NCBI RefSeq assembly: GCF_946479715.1
Contig: NZ_CAMLHF010000032.1
Span: forward strand, 1-35,854
Direction of reading: 5' to 3'
DNA from: an uncultured Pedobacter sp.
GTDB taxonomy: Bacteria > Bacteroidota > Bacteroidia > Sphingobacteriales > Sphingobacteriaceae
DNA length: 35,854 bases
A program made the translations under genes and the position numbers. Numbering within the stretch: the first letter of the stretch is position 1; every line of letters starts with the position of its first letter. Shown here piece by piece: positions 11,917 through 19,228 of this stretch. The notes under the pieces were generated by a model, which searched no databases, was not told where the DNA came from, and saw nothing but the letters and a program-made list of their open reading frames with translations.

Positions 11917-14601
11917 TTATTTTACTTCATAGGTGTAAACTGTACGCGCTAAATTCCCAAGCATATCCATACCCTCTATAACGATTCTGTAGGTTCCGGG
12001 TTCATCTGAATTGAAATAGTTGAACGCTGCTTTTCCACTTTCATTTGTTACAATATTAGGATTCCAGTAAATTGTCGTCCTGTAGTCTGGTCTGTTATCA
12101 GGAGCATCGTATTTTGGAGAATAGAATTCTCTTGGTGTATAATATCCTTTGGGAGAGAAAGGAATGATGCCTGGTGTAAATGTAGATGCGCTGGAATAAC
12201 CGCCCCCACGTTTAGTGGTAATAACTAATACACCACCACCCCCCCGGCTACCATAAATTGCAGTATTGCCAACTGATTTTAATACTTCAATCGTCTCAAC
12301 ATCCATCGGGTTAATATTGTCCAGAAAATCACCTTCCATTTGCATACCATCTAAAACTATTGACATTGGCGCACCATTGTTTCTCATTAAATATGGAGTT
12401 CCATTTCTAATAATCAAGCCAGCAACACGACCTTGTAAACATTGCGACAATACTTGGCAGGTTTGAAGCTGATCAGCGGTTATAATAGCATCGGCGTTAC
12501 CAGCACCATTTAGATTTGAGGAATTCTTGGCCGGATTCTTTTTCTCTACAATATTCACCTCTTTTAACAAAATTGTACGTTCCAGTATTCCACGTTTAGT
12601 TAAATCGTCAAAATAGTTTTCACTTTGTTTCAGATATCCTGATAAGGCCTCATTAACATTCACCTCTACGTCGCCTGTATTTTTGTTTTTAGTAACCACC
12701 TGCCCTGATACAACATCAAGAACTATATCTACACTCTTTTTGTTTTTTGAGGTTCTGGCTTGTACAATGAATTTAGTACTGTCATTAAAGATCAGGTTGT
12801 CGAAATTGAAACGTCCTTGGGCATCAGATAATGTATCAATAGCGAACAATCCTCCGGAGGAAGAGAAAAGTGATACCTTGGAGTTTGGTAAAGGTTTGCC
12901 ACCATAACTTGTAACTACCCCACTAATTTTTAATGACTTTTCTGGTTCATAACGGATATTAGGGCCTGCATTATTAATTATATTTTTCCATAATATTCTT
13001 CTCCATCCCTGGGTTATCATTAGGTTATCTAAATCCTGCTGTGTTTTTTGATCATCGTGTAAAAAATAGTAGTTAGGTTTTTCTATGTAACCAATAAGAT
13101 CTGAAGTAAGTAGCAGGGTCGTAAAAATGTTGCTTTCATTTTCTTCGTCAGGCTTTACCGATGTAGTGTTTGTAACGGCTATAGAAAAACTTGCCTGTGC
13201 AGGCTTTTCTGCAAAGTCGGCCTGAAGGTTTACATTAACCTTTTCCTTTCTTGCATAGCTCTCTTTTGCGGTGGAAACCTTTGTTGTTATCCTGTCCTTA
13301 ACATTATTTACAAAAACAAGGCGTTCTGCAACAGGAGTGTTCTGAGCAGAGAACAAAGTGAGCTGAATTATGCCTGAAGGCAAATCTTTTTTAGGGATTG
13401 AGGTGGTTATAATTTGTTTTTGAGAAGCAGCTTTGGATATGAAATAAACATTTCCATTGTTTTGTGCGACCAGTTTTAGTTCACCATTTCCTATTAGATC
13501 GGGACTCAATAAAACTTTAGCAACAACATTTTCCGTATTGCTGTTTACTGTAATGATATAACCACTTGGCAATACTCTGGGTAGATTTATCGTGCTTTCA
13601 GACCCGTCTTTATATTTTACTTTAGCAGCATAAGTTTTTCCGGGCTGTGGATTGAGTATAAAACTGCCAATTCCTAAGTGCTGTGTGCTAAATTGAGTAA
13701 CTTCCTGACCATCGTTGTCTATTATTGACCCTGTTACATCTTCGCCCAATCCAGAAGCATTTACAGCTTTGATTCCAATTTTATTAGGTAGGCTTTCCAC
13801 AAGGTTTCCGCTTTCCGGGAAGAACTGAACATCTATTGCATTTGATGTTGCTTTAACCGGAATTTCTTTGATTATCTTTTTCTTATCCGGAAGCGTTAGC
13901 GTAGCTATAATTTTTCCGGATTTGTATAAAGATGGCTGAGTATTTAAGAAACTGATGTTTACCTCTCCCTGTTCATTGGTTACTGCTTTTCCTTTTGCCA
14001 GGGTTCTGAAATTTAACTGGACCTCGTATGAGACATCATTTTGTGTATATGGAACACCTTTTTTATCAGTAAACTTAATGCTGGCGTCTACTTTTTCTGC
14101 AGCATTTTGCTTGCTAAAAGCATAGCTGGTATTTGCAAAAACATTATTAGCCCATGAATTGCCAATTTTTATGGTTTTATCAAAAAAGAATTCTGTTCCC
14201 GCATTTTTCATCCATTGGGTATATGCCCTTATGCGGTAGTTACCCTCTGTAAAGGAGTCAGGAAGTTTAAAATCGCCCCAGGTAAATCCCGAAATTACGG
14301 GTAGTTTAATCTGCTTTTTAACTGAATCTTTTTCGCTGATCAATTCAACATATAATGCATTGCTAATTGTTGACGGTTTTCCTGTTTGAGCATTTACAAC
14401 GTAAGCTTTAAACCAAATATCATCGCCTATGGCATAATAAGGCTTGTCAAGATGCAGGTGCACTTTTTCCTGCGGATATTTTTCAATATATGCTTCAAGT
14501 TTCTTTATCAATGCACTAAAGGGATCGTCATCTGCTTTGTAAGCAAAAGTTATAAGTATCCCAAAGCATAGTAACAAAGGCAGAATTAGCTTACGTTTCA
14601 T
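11917..14601 (-). CDS. MG2-domain surface protein with a TonB-receptor plug but no barrel
   Basis: Large exported protein (894 residues from ATG 14601; ten more if the upstream ATG at 14631 is used). It has a signal peptide at about 1-20. A macroglobulin-like MG2 domain follows (HLDKPYYAIGDDIWFKAYVV...SEGNYRIRAYTQWM-like region, about 40-150), then further beta-sandwich repeats. Next come a carboxypeptidase-regulatory-like domain (KISGVVTSYGGKPLPNSKVSL, about 560-640) and a TonB-receptor plug (TCQVLSQCLQGRVAGLII...SIVLDGMQMEG...VETIEVLKSVGNTAIYGSRGGGGVLVITTK, about 720-800). The C-terminal segment (TTIYWNPNIVTNESGKAAFNYFNSD...) is again macroglobulin-like. There is no beta-barrel after the plug, so it is not a transporter. 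This architecture occurs in Bacteroidota, but its role is not known to me. It is followed six bases on by the enoyl-CoA isomerase gene. Confidence 0.85.
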   Translation of the reverse strand: MKRKLILPLLLCFGILITFAYKADDDPFSALIKKLEAYIEKYPQEKVHLHLDKPYYAIGDDIWFKAYVVNAQTGKPSTISNALYVELISEKDSVKKQIKLPVISGFTWGDFKLPDSFTEGNYRIRAYTQWMKNAGTEFFFDKTIKIGNSWANNVFANTSYAFSKQNAAEKVDASIKFTDKKGVPYTQNDVSYEVQLNFRTLAKGKAVTNEQGEVNISFLNTQPSLYKSGKIIATLTLPDKKKIIKEIPVKATSNAIDVQFFPESGNLVESLPNKIGIKAVNASGLGEDVTGSIIDNDGQEVTQFSTQHLGIGSFILNPQPGKTYAAKVKYKDGSESTINLPRVLPSGYIITVNSNTENVVAKVLLSPDLIGNGELKLVAQNNGNVYFISKAASQKQIITTSIPKKDLPSGIIQLTLFSAQNTPVAERLVFVNNVKDRITTKVSTAKESYARKEKVNVNLQADFAEKPAQASFSIAVTNTTSVKPDEENESNIFTTLLLTSDLIGYIEKPNYYFLHDDQKTQQDLDNLMITQGWRRILWKNIINNAGPNIRYEPEKSLKISGVVTSYGGKPLPNSKVSLFSSSGGLFAIDTLSDAQGRFNFDNLIFNDSTKFIVQARTSKNKKSVDIVLDVVSGQVVTKNKNTGDVEVNVNEALSGYLKQSENYFDDLTKRGILERTILLKEVNIVEKKNPAKNSSNLNGAGNADAIITADQLQTCQVLSQCLQGRVAGLIIRNGTPYLMRNNGAPMSIVLDGMQMEGDFLDNINPMDVETIEVLKSVGNTAIYGSRGGGGVLVITTKRGGGYSSASTFTPGIIPFSPKGYYTPREFYSPKYDAPDNRPDYRTTIYWNPNIVTNESGKAAFNYFNSDEPGTYRIVIEGMDMLGNLARTVYTYEVK

Positions 14602-14648
14602 AAATAAGAACCTTAACAAATAAAGCCTCAATATACGAAATATTAACT

Positions 14649-15185
14649 TTAGAACTTATTCTTCCACATCATGCTTTCTACAGGTTTTGTGGTTTTGTTG
14701 TTGTATTTAGCATTGGTTTTCGTGTTATACATAGTTTGTATATCACCCTGAACCATAAAGTAAATTAATTGACCAATAGGCATGCCGGCGTATATTCTTA
14801 CAGGTTGTGCGCATGAAATTTCTAATGTCCATGTATTGCAAAAACCAACATCACCTTTACCCGCGGTTGCGTGGATGTCTATTCCTAATCTGCCGGTACT
14901 TGATTTTCCTTCAAGAAAAGGAATGTGGGCATGAGTTTCGGTATATTCTAAAGTAACACCTAAATACAGTGTGCCCGGATGTAGCACATATCCTTCTTTT
15001 GGAATTTCGAAATGATCTATTTTATTGTGCGCTTTGGCATCAAGAACTCGGTCTTTATAGGTAGCCAGATACTTGCCCAAATGAACATCATATGAGTTTG
15101 TGCCAAGGCATTCGGGGTTAAAAGGCTCTATTATAATGGTTCCCTTATCTATTTCTTCCAGTATTCGTTTGTCGGACAGTATCAT
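14649..15185 (-). CDS. dcd: dCTP deaminase
   Basis: Trimeric enzyme that deaminates dCTP to dUTP (some members go on to dUMP) for thymidylate synthesis. Family landmarks are MILSDKRI at the start, NSYDVHLG, the KSSTGRLGIDIHATAGKGDVGF block and WTLEISC. Glu122 lies 23 residues after Arg99, the same spacing as the catalytic pair in the E. coli enzyme. The MPIGQLIYF segment closes the fold. At 178 residues it is slightly shorter than the E. coli protein. It is upstream of the MG2-plug gene with a 47-base gap, so read-through is possible. No clear promoter box was found in the 68-base divergent gap to the phosphopantetheinyl transferase. Confidence 0.93.
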   Translation of the reverse strand: MILSDKRILEEIDKGTIIIEPFNPECLGTNSYDVHLGKYLATYKDRVLDAKAHNKIDHFEIPKEGYVLHPGTLYLGVTLEYTETHAHIPFLEGKSSTGRLGIDIHATAGKGDVGFCNTWTLEISCAQPVRIYAGMPIGQLIYFMVQGDIQTMYNTKTNAKYNNKTTKPVESMMWKNKF

Positions 15186-15196
15186 TTTCTCTAGTA

Positions 15197-15232
15197 TTTG
15201 GACGAAATTATGATTAATTTAAGATACTTTTG
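15197..15232 (+). promoter_or_regulatory. Promoter (TTTG-N24-TACTTTTG) for the PPTase-lipB pair
   Basis: TACTTTTG at 15225-15232 is an exact -7 box; a TTTG at 15197-15200 is a somewhat distant -33 match (24-base spacer). Transcription would begin near 15236, so the in-frame TTG at 15230 cannot be the start codon and ATG 15254 is chosen. Confidence 0.5.
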
Positions 15233-15253
15233 CTTAGTTTTTCTAAAATAGAG

Positions 15254-15895
15254 ATGCCTGTAGTTTTTAATAAAAATATTGACGAGGACACCATACTTGC
15301 TGTATGGAAAATCGAAGAAACTGAAGAGCAGCTGCTTTCGGGTTTACAACTGAAGCAGCATGAGCTTGATGTGATTTCATCGTTAAATAATGGAAAGCGG
15401 TTGCTTCACTGGTTAAGCACAAGAGTGCTGTTAAGAACAATGCTTAATACTTCTGAGTATATCGACTGTCGCATGGATGAGCACGGCAAGCCATATCTTC
15501 CTAATCTTGGATACCATATTTCTTTAAGTCATTCTTACGATTACGCATCAGTAATTGTTGGTAAGACAAAGAAGGTGGGGGTTGATATTGAACTTATTAA
15601 ACACAAAATAAAGAGCATAAGGAATAAGTTTCTGTCTGACTCGGAACTTGCCCAAAAACAAATTGGCGATAACACTAATGGATTATATGTGTGCTGGTGT
15701 GCAAAAGAAGCTATCTATAAATGGAATGGAAGAAAGGGGCTGGAGTTTAAACGCGACATTCATATCAAACCCTTCAAACTTAAAGATGAAGGAAGCCTTA
15801 AGGCTCTTGTTGATCTTCCTGAAGGAACTCTGGAGCTTACTGTCCACTATTTTAAAACCAACGATGGCTATATGTTAGGCTATGTGGTAGCTTAA
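15254..15895 (+). CDS. 4'-phosphopantetheinyl transferase superfamily protein (Sfp-type)
   Basis: Transfers the 4'-phosphopantetheine arm of CoA to a serine of acyl or peptidyl carrier proteins, producing the holo forms. The two conserved magnesium/catalytic motifs are VGVDIEL and WCAKEAIYKW, spaced as in the Sfp/AcpT group. HGKPYLPNLGYHISLSHSYDYASV matches the region where CoA is bound. At 213 residues from ATG 15254 it is a monomeric two-half enzyme, longer than AcpS. The reading frame continues up to TTG 15230, but that codon is part of the likely promoter. It lies 11 bases before lipB, probably in one message. Which carrier protein it serves is unknown; no synthase cluster is nearby, so fatty-acid ACP is the simplest guess. 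Confidence 0.88.
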   Translation: MPVVFNKNIDEDTILAVWKIEETEEQLLSGLQLKQHELDVISSLNNGKRLLHWLSTRVLLRTMLNTSEYIDCRMDEHGKPYLPNLGYHISLSHSYDYASVIVGKTKKVGVDIELIKHKIKSIRNKFLSDSELAQKQIGDNTNGLYVCWCAKEAIYKWNGRKGLEFKRDIHIKPFKLKDEGSLKALVDLPEGTLELTVHYFKTNDGYMLGYVVA

Positions 15896-15906
15896 CTCTT
15901 CATAAA

Positions 15907-16602
15907 ATGAATAAGAAAGTTGAATTTATAGACTGGGGTCTTGTTGATTATCAGGATGCATGGAATAAACAGGAAGTTTTGTTCGATCAAAGCGTAGCTT
16001 TGAAAACACAAAACCGAACAAATAATACCAATTTGGAAACTCCTAATTTTCTGGTGTTTTGTGAGCACCCTCACGTATATACTTTAGGGAAAAGCGGCCA
16101 CCCGGAAAATTTATTGCTTAATGAACAAGGTTTATTAGAAAAAGGGGCTACATATTATAAAATTAATCGTGGTGGTGATATAACATATCATGGACCCGGG
16201 CAAATAGTGGGTTATCCAATTCTTGATCTGGATAATTTTTTTACCGATATCCATCTTTATTTAAGAACACTTGAAGAAGCGGTTATTTTAACCTTGAATG
16301 ATTACGGAATTACATCGGGCCGGTATCCAGGTTATACAGGGGTATGGTTGGATGCCGATAATGAGAAAGCACGCAAAATATGTGCATTGGGTGTAAGGTG
16401 CAGCAGGTGGGTAACCATGCATGGCTTTGCATTTAATGTAAATACAGATCTTGGTTACTTTAAAAATATTGTTCCTTGTGGTATAGACGACAAGGATGTA
16501 ACTTCGATGCAACGTGAATTAGGCTATCCGGTAGATATTGAAGAGGTTAAAGGTAAACTGAAAAATCATATTGCCAGTCTGTTTGATATGACGCTCATCT
16601 GA
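15907..16602 (+). CDS. lipB: Octanoyl-[ACP]:protein N-octanoyltransferase LipB
   Basis: Moves octanoyl groups from octanoyl-ACP to the lipoyl domains of 2-oxoacid dehydrogenases and the glycine cleavage H protein, the first step of lipoate synthesis. Key motifs are RGGDITYHGPGQ, Lys157 in KICALGV, HGFAFNVN, and the acyl-thioester Cys191 in IVPCGI. Length (231) is normal. It follows the PPTase gene by 11 bases, so the enzyme that makes holo-ACP is co-expressed with one that uses acyl-ACP. lipA is not in the window. Confidence 0.95.
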   Translation: MNKKVEFIDWGLVDYQDAWNKQEVLFDQSVALKTQNRTNNTNLETPNFLVFCEHPHVYTLGKSGHPENLLLNEQGLLEKGATYYKINRGGDITYHGPGQIVGYPILDLDNFFTDIHLYLRTLEEAVILTLNDYGITSGRYPGYTGVWLDADNEKARKICALGVRCSRWVTMHGFAFNVNTDLGYFKNIVPCGIDDKDVTSMQRELGYPVDIEEVKGKLKNHIASLFDMTLI

Positions 16603-16630
16603 TTCCTGTTTGAAAAAAGAGACTTGAGAT

Positions 16631-16660
16631 TTTGATTTTTTGACATAAAGATTATCTTTA
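16631..16660 (+). promoter_or_regulatory. Probable promoter (TTTG-N18-TATCTTTA) for the DUF5684 gene
   Basis: TTTG at 16631-16634 and TATCTTTA at 16653-16660 are 18 bases apart. The -7 box differs from TAnnTTTG only at its last base. Transcription would start about 20 bases before the ATG at 16686. Confidence 0.35.
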
Positions 16661-16685
16661 TATATAAATTAAAACTCAAAAACCT

Positions 16686-17165
16686 ATGGACTACAATTCA
16701 GAGTACTCTTCAGCAGCCGCCGCCGGATTAGGCGCCGGAACTGTTTTCTTTTGTTTAATCGTGCTAGTTATTGTCTATGCCGGATTATGGAAAACATTCG
16801 TTAAAGCCGGAAAACCAGGATGGGCGGCTATAATACCAATTTACAATTTAATTGTCCTTATTGAAATTGTTGGTAAACCGACAATATGGATACTTTGGCT
16901 ATTGATCCCATGTGTAAACATTGTATTTAGTGTTTGGTTAATGAATCTGTTAAGTAAAAGTTTCGGAAAAACAGAAGGCTTTACCGTCGGACTTATTATT
17001 TTGCCAATTGTCTTCTATCCAATATTGGGCTTTGGTGATGCTAAATATTTGGGCCCATCTGCTGCGGAAGCACAAAATGGCTTTAATAATCCTAACAATC
17101 CTTTTGGTAACAACAATCCGTTCAATGATCCATTCAACAAACCTCCTACCACCCCTGGAATTTAA
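16686..17165 (+). CDS. DUF5684-type membrane protein with Asn/Pro-rich tail
   Basis: A 159-residue integral membrane protein. Hydrophobic segments lie at about 18-36 (VFFCLIVLVIVYAGLW), 47-64 and 67-87, with another near 100-115. The signature WKTFVKAGKPGWAAIIPIYN followed by FGDAKYLG is what I recall for DUF5684, a family without assigned function. The C-terminal 30 residues are low complexity, with repeated NPF/NNP units (NNPNNPFGNNNPFNDPFNKP), probably a disordered cytoplasmic or periplasmic tail. The gene is closed by a strong intrinsic terminator at 17191-17233, unusually placed within the 5' part of the next reading frame. Confidence 0.85.
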   Translation: MDYNSEYSSAAAAGLGAGTVFFCLIVLVIVYAGLWKTFVKAGKPGWAAIIPIYNLIVLIEIVGKPTIWILWLLIPCVNIVFSVWLMNLLSKSFGKTEGFTVGLIILPIVFYPILGFGDAKYLGPSAAEAQNGFNNPNNPFGNNNPFNDPFNKPPTTPGI

Positions 17166-17507
17166 TTGTTAGTATTTATAACATATATCTTATCCGCCTG
17201 GTCTTCTTTTTTAGACAAGGCGGATATTTTTTTGCTACCATGTCCATTTAAGTATCTCTTTAAAATAGACTGTCCGGGGTGTGGATTTCAACGCTCCCTA
17301 ATATTTCTCTTAAAAGGGGATTGGAAAAAGAGTTTTGATATGTATCCTCCTACAGTTCCTCTTCTCATTACTTTTATTGTGGGGTTATCGGCTAATTATT
17401 GGTTTGGTAAAAGGAGCGATAAGTTAATTAAGACACTATATCTAATTACAGGGTCAATTGTGTTAATCAATTATGTTTATAAAATGTGGATACCTCATCC
17501 GCACTAG
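17166..17507 (+). CDS. DUF2752 small membrane protein
   Basis: Up to 113 residues with the DUF2752 hallmark KIDCPGCGFQRS followed by LKGDWKKSFDMYPP and two membrane helices (about 65-85 and 88-105). Function unknown; the CPxCG pair looks like a metal or structural cysteine motif near the membrane. The start is uncertain. No ATG is available, and the open frame begins at TTG 17166, immediately after the previous stop, or at TTG 17232, which leaves 91 residues. The 5' part of the longer version coincides with a strong terminator hairpin (17191-17233), so expression depends on read-through or on a start after it. The conserved core after residue 23 is clear. Confidence 0.75.
   Translation: MLVFITYILSAWSSFLDKADIFLLPCPFKYLFKIDCPGCGFQRSLIFLLKGDWKKSFDMYPPTVPLLITFIVGLSANYWFGKRSDKLIKTLYLITGSIVLINYVYKMWIPHPH
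17191..17233 (+). terminator. Strong intrinsic terminator after the DUF5684 gene
   Basis: Arms at 17191-17204 (TATCCGCCTGGTCT) and 17213-17226 (AGACAAGGCGGATA) pair at 13 of 14 positions around an 8-base loop and are followed by seven Ts (17227-17233). It begins 26 bases after the DUF5684 stop and lies inside the DUF2752 open frame. Confidence 0.85.
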
Positions 17508-17545
17508 TAAAATTTCTCAAATCCGTATCTCTTGTTATTCCGTAA

Positions 17546-18358
17546 ATGTCAAATATGAGATATTCGATGTTAATTCTATCATTATTACTGATATTAGCCT
17601 GTAAGAAAGGAGAAGTAAAGTCGATGGTAAATGATAGCACTACAGATACCGTTGTGAAACCAGCAGACACTATTACTAAGCCCGTAGATACAGTAGTAAC
17701 ACCTATAGATACCATAATTGTTAAACCAACAGATCCAAATATGGGTAAGCAGTTAAATTATCTTGCTCTTGGCGATTCCTATACCATAGGAGAATCGGTA
17801 GAACGGTATGAGAATTTCCCAAATCAACTGGCAAATGAACTCACAAAAAAGGGCCTTATTATAAACCCGCCGACCATAGTTGCCAGAACAGGTTGGACAA
17901 CCAGCGAATTGCAGTCTGGAATCAAAGACTCTGGGGCGCCTGAGCATAAATTTGATATTGTTACTTTACTAATTGGTGTAAATAATCAATATAGAGGTGA
18001 ATCAAAAGATGTTTACCGGAAGGAGTTTAAAGAGCTCCTGCAAACCGCTATTAATTTCACAAAAGACAAAAAATCGCATGTTTTTGTGATATCAATTCCC
18101 GATTGGGGAGCTACAACGCATGGCCAGCAAAGCGGACGTGATCCACAAGTCATAGCTATGGAAATAGATGCTTTTAATGTAATAAACAAAGAAGAAACAT
18201 TGGCTGCGGGTTTGAATTATTCCAACATTACACCATTTTCCAGATTAGCACTGTCAGACAAAACCTTGGTTGCCGGAGATGGCCTGCATCCCTCAGGAAA
18301 GATGTATGCCGGATGGGTTGCAAATGTAGCTCCGTTAGTATTGACGAATTTGAAGTAA
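17546..18358 (+). CDS. SGNH/GDSL-hydrolase lipoprotein with heptad Thr/Pro linker
   Basis: Exported lipoprotein esterase of the SGNH superfamily. The signal ends in ILAC with the lipid-bearing Cys19. A linker at residues 30-62 consists of a regular seven-residue repeat with Asp-Thr at 34, 41, 48 and 55; these are D(S/T)(hydrophobic) sites of the kind O-glycosylated in Bacteroidota. The catalytic domain has block I ALGDSYTIG (Ser78), block III LIGVNNQYRG and block V DGLHPSG (Asp245, His248), with a WGATTHG loop between. The natural substrate (acyl or acetyl ester on lipid, glycan or peptide) cannot be told. The start could also be ATG 17555. The gene converges on the RDD gene with a seven-base gap. 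Confidence 0.88.
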   Translation: MSNMRYSMLILSLLLILACKKGEVKSMVNDSTTDTVVKPADTITKPVDTVVTPIDTIIVKPTDPNMGKQLNYLALGDSYTIGESVERYENFPNQLANELTKKGLIINPPTIVARTGWTTSELQSGIKDSGAPEHKFDIVTLLIGVNNQYRGESKDVYRKEFKELLQTAINFTKDKKSHVFVISIPDWGATTHGQQSGRDPQVIAMEIDAFNVINKEETLAAGLNYSNITPFSRLALSDKTLVAGDGLHPSGKMYAGWVANVAPLVLTNLK

Positions 18359-18365
18359 TTATTAC

Positions 18366-19097
18366 CTAATCTGTCTTTGAAGTAATATGTCTGTAGTCTT
18401 TAATTACCGTTTTTAAGAAATCTAATTCGTTCATTCCCTCTGGTACTTTAATAGAAAGATGTGTTGAGATTCTTTCTGCCATTGTGTAAATTAAATCGGC
18501 ATTATTTGTTCTGTAAAAAGTACTTATAACTTCGTGGATTAGCTCTGCATCTCTATCTGTAAGTTGATCAGCATAGGCAAAAACGGGGGTGTACTCTTCT
18601 TCTACCGGATGAAAAGCAATGTGGTCAAAGCCCGTACGTGCAACTGTTTTTATAAGGGTAGTGCCGGCTACTATATCGCCAATTCTTTGTTTATTTTCTG
18701 TTACAGCCACACAGATTAACCCACCTACCTGAGCGGTTAAAGCGAAATCTACCAGCCTAAACAACCAGCGAATAAAATACTGGCCTAAACTTGCCTGTCC
18801 GCCGTTTAGGCTAATTACTTTTATCTTTAGTAACTTCTTTCCTATACTTTGTCCGTTCATAAAAATCTCAGAAATGAGGTCATAAAAAACAAAACAAGCA
18901 CCATAAACTGACCATATGGAAATGATAAGGATGTTTGATTGTGTAGTTCCGGTAAGTGCAGTTAATACCATAAGCAGAATTCCTACTATTATAAAAGCTC
19001 CCAGATCAATTAATCTTGCAGCTACCCGTTCTCCTAGTCCTGCGACCGGATAATCAATAGCTACATGCTGACTTGTGTTTACCTGTATTGTTTCCAT
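18366..19097 (-). CDS. RDD-family membrane protein
   Basis: A 243-residue protein with the RDD domain in its N-terminal two thirds. GERVAARLIDLGAFIIVGILL holds the first Arg-Asp pair. Two further hydrophobic stretches follow (ILIISIWSVYGACFVFYDL and RLVDFALTAQVGGLICVAV), and NGQSIGKKLLKIKVI lies in between as in other members. The last 85 residues are soluble and helical, longer than in minimal RDD proteins. RDD proteins are of uncertain function; some have been linked to ion transport. It is divergent (131-base gap) from the SpoIIM-MoxR-DUF58 run, and RDD genes are recurrent partners of that set, so I treat it as part of the same system. A TAAGTTTG box (minus strand, 19105-19112) lies just before the start. 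Confidence 0.88.
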   Translation of the reverse strand: METIQVNTSQHVAIDYPVAGLGERVAARLIDLGAFIIVGILLMVLTALTGTTQSNILIISIWSVYGACFVFYDLISEIFMNGQSIGKKLLKIKVISLNGGQASLGQYFIRWLFRLVDFALTAQVGGLICVAVTENKQRIGDIVAGTTLIKTVARTGFDHIAFHPVEEEYTPVFAYADQLTDRDAELIHEVISTFYRTNNADLIYTMAERISTHLSIKVPEGMNELDFLKTVIKDYRHITSKTD

Positions 19098-19228
19098 ATA
19101 AACTCAAACTTAGATAAAATTTAAAACAAAGAAATGTTCAGGAGAATTAAAATAATGATAATGAATTTTTCTTGTAAAAATCTTTTTTATGCTATTTTAC
19201 ATGAAAATTAAAGCCCTCGCAAAAACCT

